Positions 6,089 to 7,576 of a stretch of 7,576 bases of DNA are shown here, piece after piece. The notes under the pieces were generated by a model. The model had not been told where the DNA came from and did not search any database. It saw only the letters and a list, made by a program, of their open reading frames with translations. A program made the translations under genes and the position numbers. The stretch comes from Chloroflexales bacterium (GTDB lineage Bacteria; Chloroflexota; Chloroflexia; Chloroflexales; Chloroflexaceae), in contig JAAXUL010000365.1 in assembly GCA_013336035.1 (NCBI GenBank), positions 1 through 7,576 on the forward strand, in the 5' to 3' direction. Within the stretch, counting starts at the first letter, position 1, and every line of letters begins with the position of its first letter.

Positions 6089-6114
6089 GCGCCCCCCGGT
6101 ATCCCGGGGGGCGC
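6089..6114 (+). terminator. Strong GC hairpin after the pilin pair, probable terminator
   Basis: GCGCCCCCCGG (6089-6099) pairs perfectly with CCGGGGGGCGC (6104-6114) around a TATC loop. The 11-bp stem lies 38 bases after the second pilin stop. Only a TTT (6121-6123) follows several bases later, so it may act as a weak or factor-assisted terminator, or as a 3' stabiliser of the pilin mRNA. Being symmetrical, it could act in either direction. Confidence 0.6.
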
Positions 6115-6126
6115 GCGGCGTTTCGG

Positions 6127-6139
6127 GGGTACAATACCC
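6127..6139 (+). promoter_or_regulatory. Candidate -10 box inside a palindrome before the transporter gene
   Basis: GGGTACAATACCC has 5-base inverted arms (GGGTA/TACCC) around CAA, and contains TACAAT (6130-6135, five of six -10 consensus bases). No -35 box is recognisable 17 bases upstream, where the GC hairpin lies. A repressor bound at the palindrome would block the -10, a common layout for efflux genes, but no regulator gene is present here. Confidence 0.4.
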
Positions 6140-6171
6140 GAGGATGAGATCAAGACCGGCAAGGAGCTTTT

Positions 6172-7576
6172 GTGACCGAACCTGACTTCTCGCGAAAGTG
6201 GTGGGCGCTGGCCGCCGTCGGCAGCGGCGTGCTGCTCTCTACAATCGATGGGTCGATCGTTAACATCTCGCTCGGGACACTTGTCTGGGCCTTCGACAGC
6301 AACCTCAATGTGGTCGAGTGGGTGGTGCTGGCCTACCTGCTGACAATCACCTGTCTGCTGCTGATGATGGGCCGCCTGGGCGATATGTTCGGCAAGCGCC
6401 GGGTGTACGCGGCGGGCTTCGTAACCTTCACCGCGGCCTCGGCCCTCTGTGGCCTCTCGCCCACGGTCGGCACGCTGATCGGCTTTCGCGTGCTCCAGGC
6501 GGTCGGCGCCGCGATGATCCAGGCGGTCGGCCCGGCGCTCCTGATCACGGCCTTCCCGCCCCGCGAGCGGGGCACGGCGCTCGGCGCGGTCGGCTCGTTC
6601 GTCGCCGCGGGCATCCTGGTCGGGCCCGCCCTCGGGGGTCTGCTGCTCAACACGGTGGGCTGGCAATCGATCTTCTACGTGAATATCCCCGTGGGCGTGA
6701 TCGGCACCTGGCTGACCCTGCGCAGCATCGCACCCGACCGGCCCTCGGCGGGCGGTCAGGTCTTCGACGTCGTGGGCGCGCTGCTGCTGATGGTCTCGCT
6801 CTTCGGTCTGCTCCTGGCGCTCACCGAGGGCCCGCTGTGGGGCTGGGGCGACCCGCGCACCCTGGGGCTGCTGGGGCTCTTCGCCGCGGCCGGCGCCGTC
6901 TTCATCGCCTGGGAGCTGCACTTCCACAGTCCGATGATCAACCTGCGGATCTTCCGCAACGCCGCCTTCTCGCTTAACCTCCTGGCCGGCTTTGTGCTCT
7001 TCGTCGGGATGGCCTTCAACCTGCTGCTGACGCCGCTCTTCTTCCAGCTGGTCTACCACTTCGACTTGCAGACCACGGGCCTGATGCTTATGGCCCTACC
7101 CCTGGCGCTCTCGCTCACCTCGCCGCTCAGCGGGCGGCTGTCGGACCGCATCGGCCCCCGCTCGCTGACGATTGCCGGCCTGGCGATGGTCGGCGCTGGG
7201 CTGGCGGGGCTGAGCCTGAGCCACCCCACGACGCCGCCGGCGCAGATGCTGGCCTTTCTGGTGCTGGTGGGCGCCGGCGTGGGCATGTTCCAGAGCCCCA
7301 ATAACAGCACGGTGCTCGGCAACGCGCCGCCCGAGGCCCTGGGCGTGGCCAGCGGCCTGCTGGCGGTGATGCGCACCCTGGGGCAGACGGCCGGCATCGC
7401 GGTGGCCGGCGCTATCTGGTCCTCGCAGGTGATCGCCCTCAACGGGGCCCCGGTCACGCCGATCACGGCGGCGCCGCCCGAGGCCCTGGCCGGCGGCTTC
7501 GACCTGGCGATGATGATCGCGGCGGCCATGGCCTTGCTCGCGATCCTGCCTTCGCACGGCGCGCCCGCCGCCGAGC
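6172..7576 (+). CDS. MFS transporter, DHA2 (14-TM, EmrB/QacA-type) family, 3' truncated
   Basis: The visible 468 residues form a proton-coupled inner-membrane efflux protein that is nearly complete; family members are usually about 470-530 aa. Signatures: STIDGSIVNISL (23-34) is the DHA2 TM1 motif with Asp26 and Asn31. GRLGDMFGKRR (67-77) is MFS motif A. GFRVLQAVGAAMIQ (104-117) is motif B with Arg106. GAVGSFVAAGILVGPALGG (138-156) is antiporter motif C. FYVNIPVG (168-175) and GMFQSPNNS (371-379) are typical of DHA2 members, and GRLSDRIGPR (321-330) repeats motif A in the second half. The GTG start at 6172 follows AAGGAG (6161-6166) by 5 bases; no upstream in-frame start is better placed. The substrate (drug, toxin or metabolite) cannot be read from the sequence. 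The frame is still open at the right edge. It appears to be a unit separate from the pilin genes. Confidence 0.88.
   Translation, partial: MTEPDFSRKWWALAAVGSGVLLSTIDGSIVNISLGTLVWAFDSNLNVVEWVVLAYLLTITCLLLMMGRLGDMFGKRRVYAAGFVTFTAASALCGLSPTVGTLIGFRVLQAVGAAMIQAVGPALLITAFPPRERGTALGAVGSFVAAGILVGPALGGLLLNTVGWQSIFYVNIPVGVIGTWLTLRSIAPDRPSAGGQVFDVVGALLLMVSLFGLLLALTEGPLWGWGDPRTLGLLGLFAAAGAVFIAWELHFHSPMINLRIFRNAAFSLNLLAGFVLFVGMAFNLLLTPLFFQLVYHFDLQTTGLMLMALPLALSLTSPLSGRLSDRIGPRSLTIAGLAMVGAGLAGLSLSHPTTPPAQMLAFLVLVGAGVGMFQSPNNSTVLGNAPPEALGVASGLLAVMRTLGQTAGIAVAGAIWSSQVIALNGAPVTPITAAPPEALAGGFDLAMMIAAAMALLAILPSHGAPAAE

Noticed and set aside
6144..6185. 13-codon frame overlapping the transporter start, possible regulatory upstream ORF
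   Set aside because: No ribosome site of its own, and such short frames are common by chance in this composition. It would be of interest only if transcription starts right at 6144.
6028..7059. Long open frame on the minus strand opposite the transporter (343 codons)
   Set aside because: The composition is Arg/Gln/Asp/Glu-rich as expected from the antisense of a high-GC membrane protein gene, it has no recognisable domain, and it overlaps the second pilin end and the terminator hairpin.

Overview
The window is high-GC DNA that most resembles filamentous Chloroflexota (class Chloroflexia). Three things suggest this: short Flp-type pilins with the N-terminus MLRSFFAKEEGQGLVEYAL, large multi-pass membrane proteins with a DFWWH motif, and a DegS-type sensor kinase with GTG start and strong Shine-Dalgarno site. 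The phylum call is an inference from protein style. No rRNA or marker phylogeny was possible.

Layout: positions 1-270 hold the 3' end of a ribosomal protein L11 methyltransferase gene (prmA), pointing right. Convergent to it, 9 bases away, is a leftward pair of paralogous membrane proteins (280-1815 and 1812-3353, 511 and 513 aa). They are joined by a 4-base ATGA stop/start overlap and are probably GT-C-type glycosyltransferases. A 167-base divergent control region (3354-3520) separates them from a rightward pair: a polyprenol-phosphate mannose synthase (3521-4276) and a DegS-like histidine kinase (4315-5388), which ends at a clear intrinsic terminator. Next is a 270-base AT-richer regulatory region (5389-5658) with a cluster of inverted repeats and a promoter. 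It is followed by two tandem Flp pilin genes (5659-5817 and 5892-6050) that encode exactly the same 52-aa protein. After a strong GC hairpin, a 14-TM-type MFS drug-efflux transporter (DHA2 family) begins at 6172 and runs off the right edge.

Functionally, the mannose synthase would supply a lipid-linked mannose donor of the kind used by GT-C enzymes, and the two divergent membrane proteins are candidate users. The pilin pair would supply the major subunit of a Tad/Flp pilus, but the assembly machinery (prepilin peptidase, ATPase, secretin) is not in the window. The kinase has no response regulator beside it here. Links between the glycosylation block, the kinase and the pilins are inferred only from proximity.

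No CRISPR array, tRNA, rRNA, insertion sequence, phage gene or integrase was seen. The most noteworthy items are the identical-protein pilin twins with clustered silent differences, the inverted-repeat cluster in front of them, and the symmetric -10 element in the divergent promoter region.
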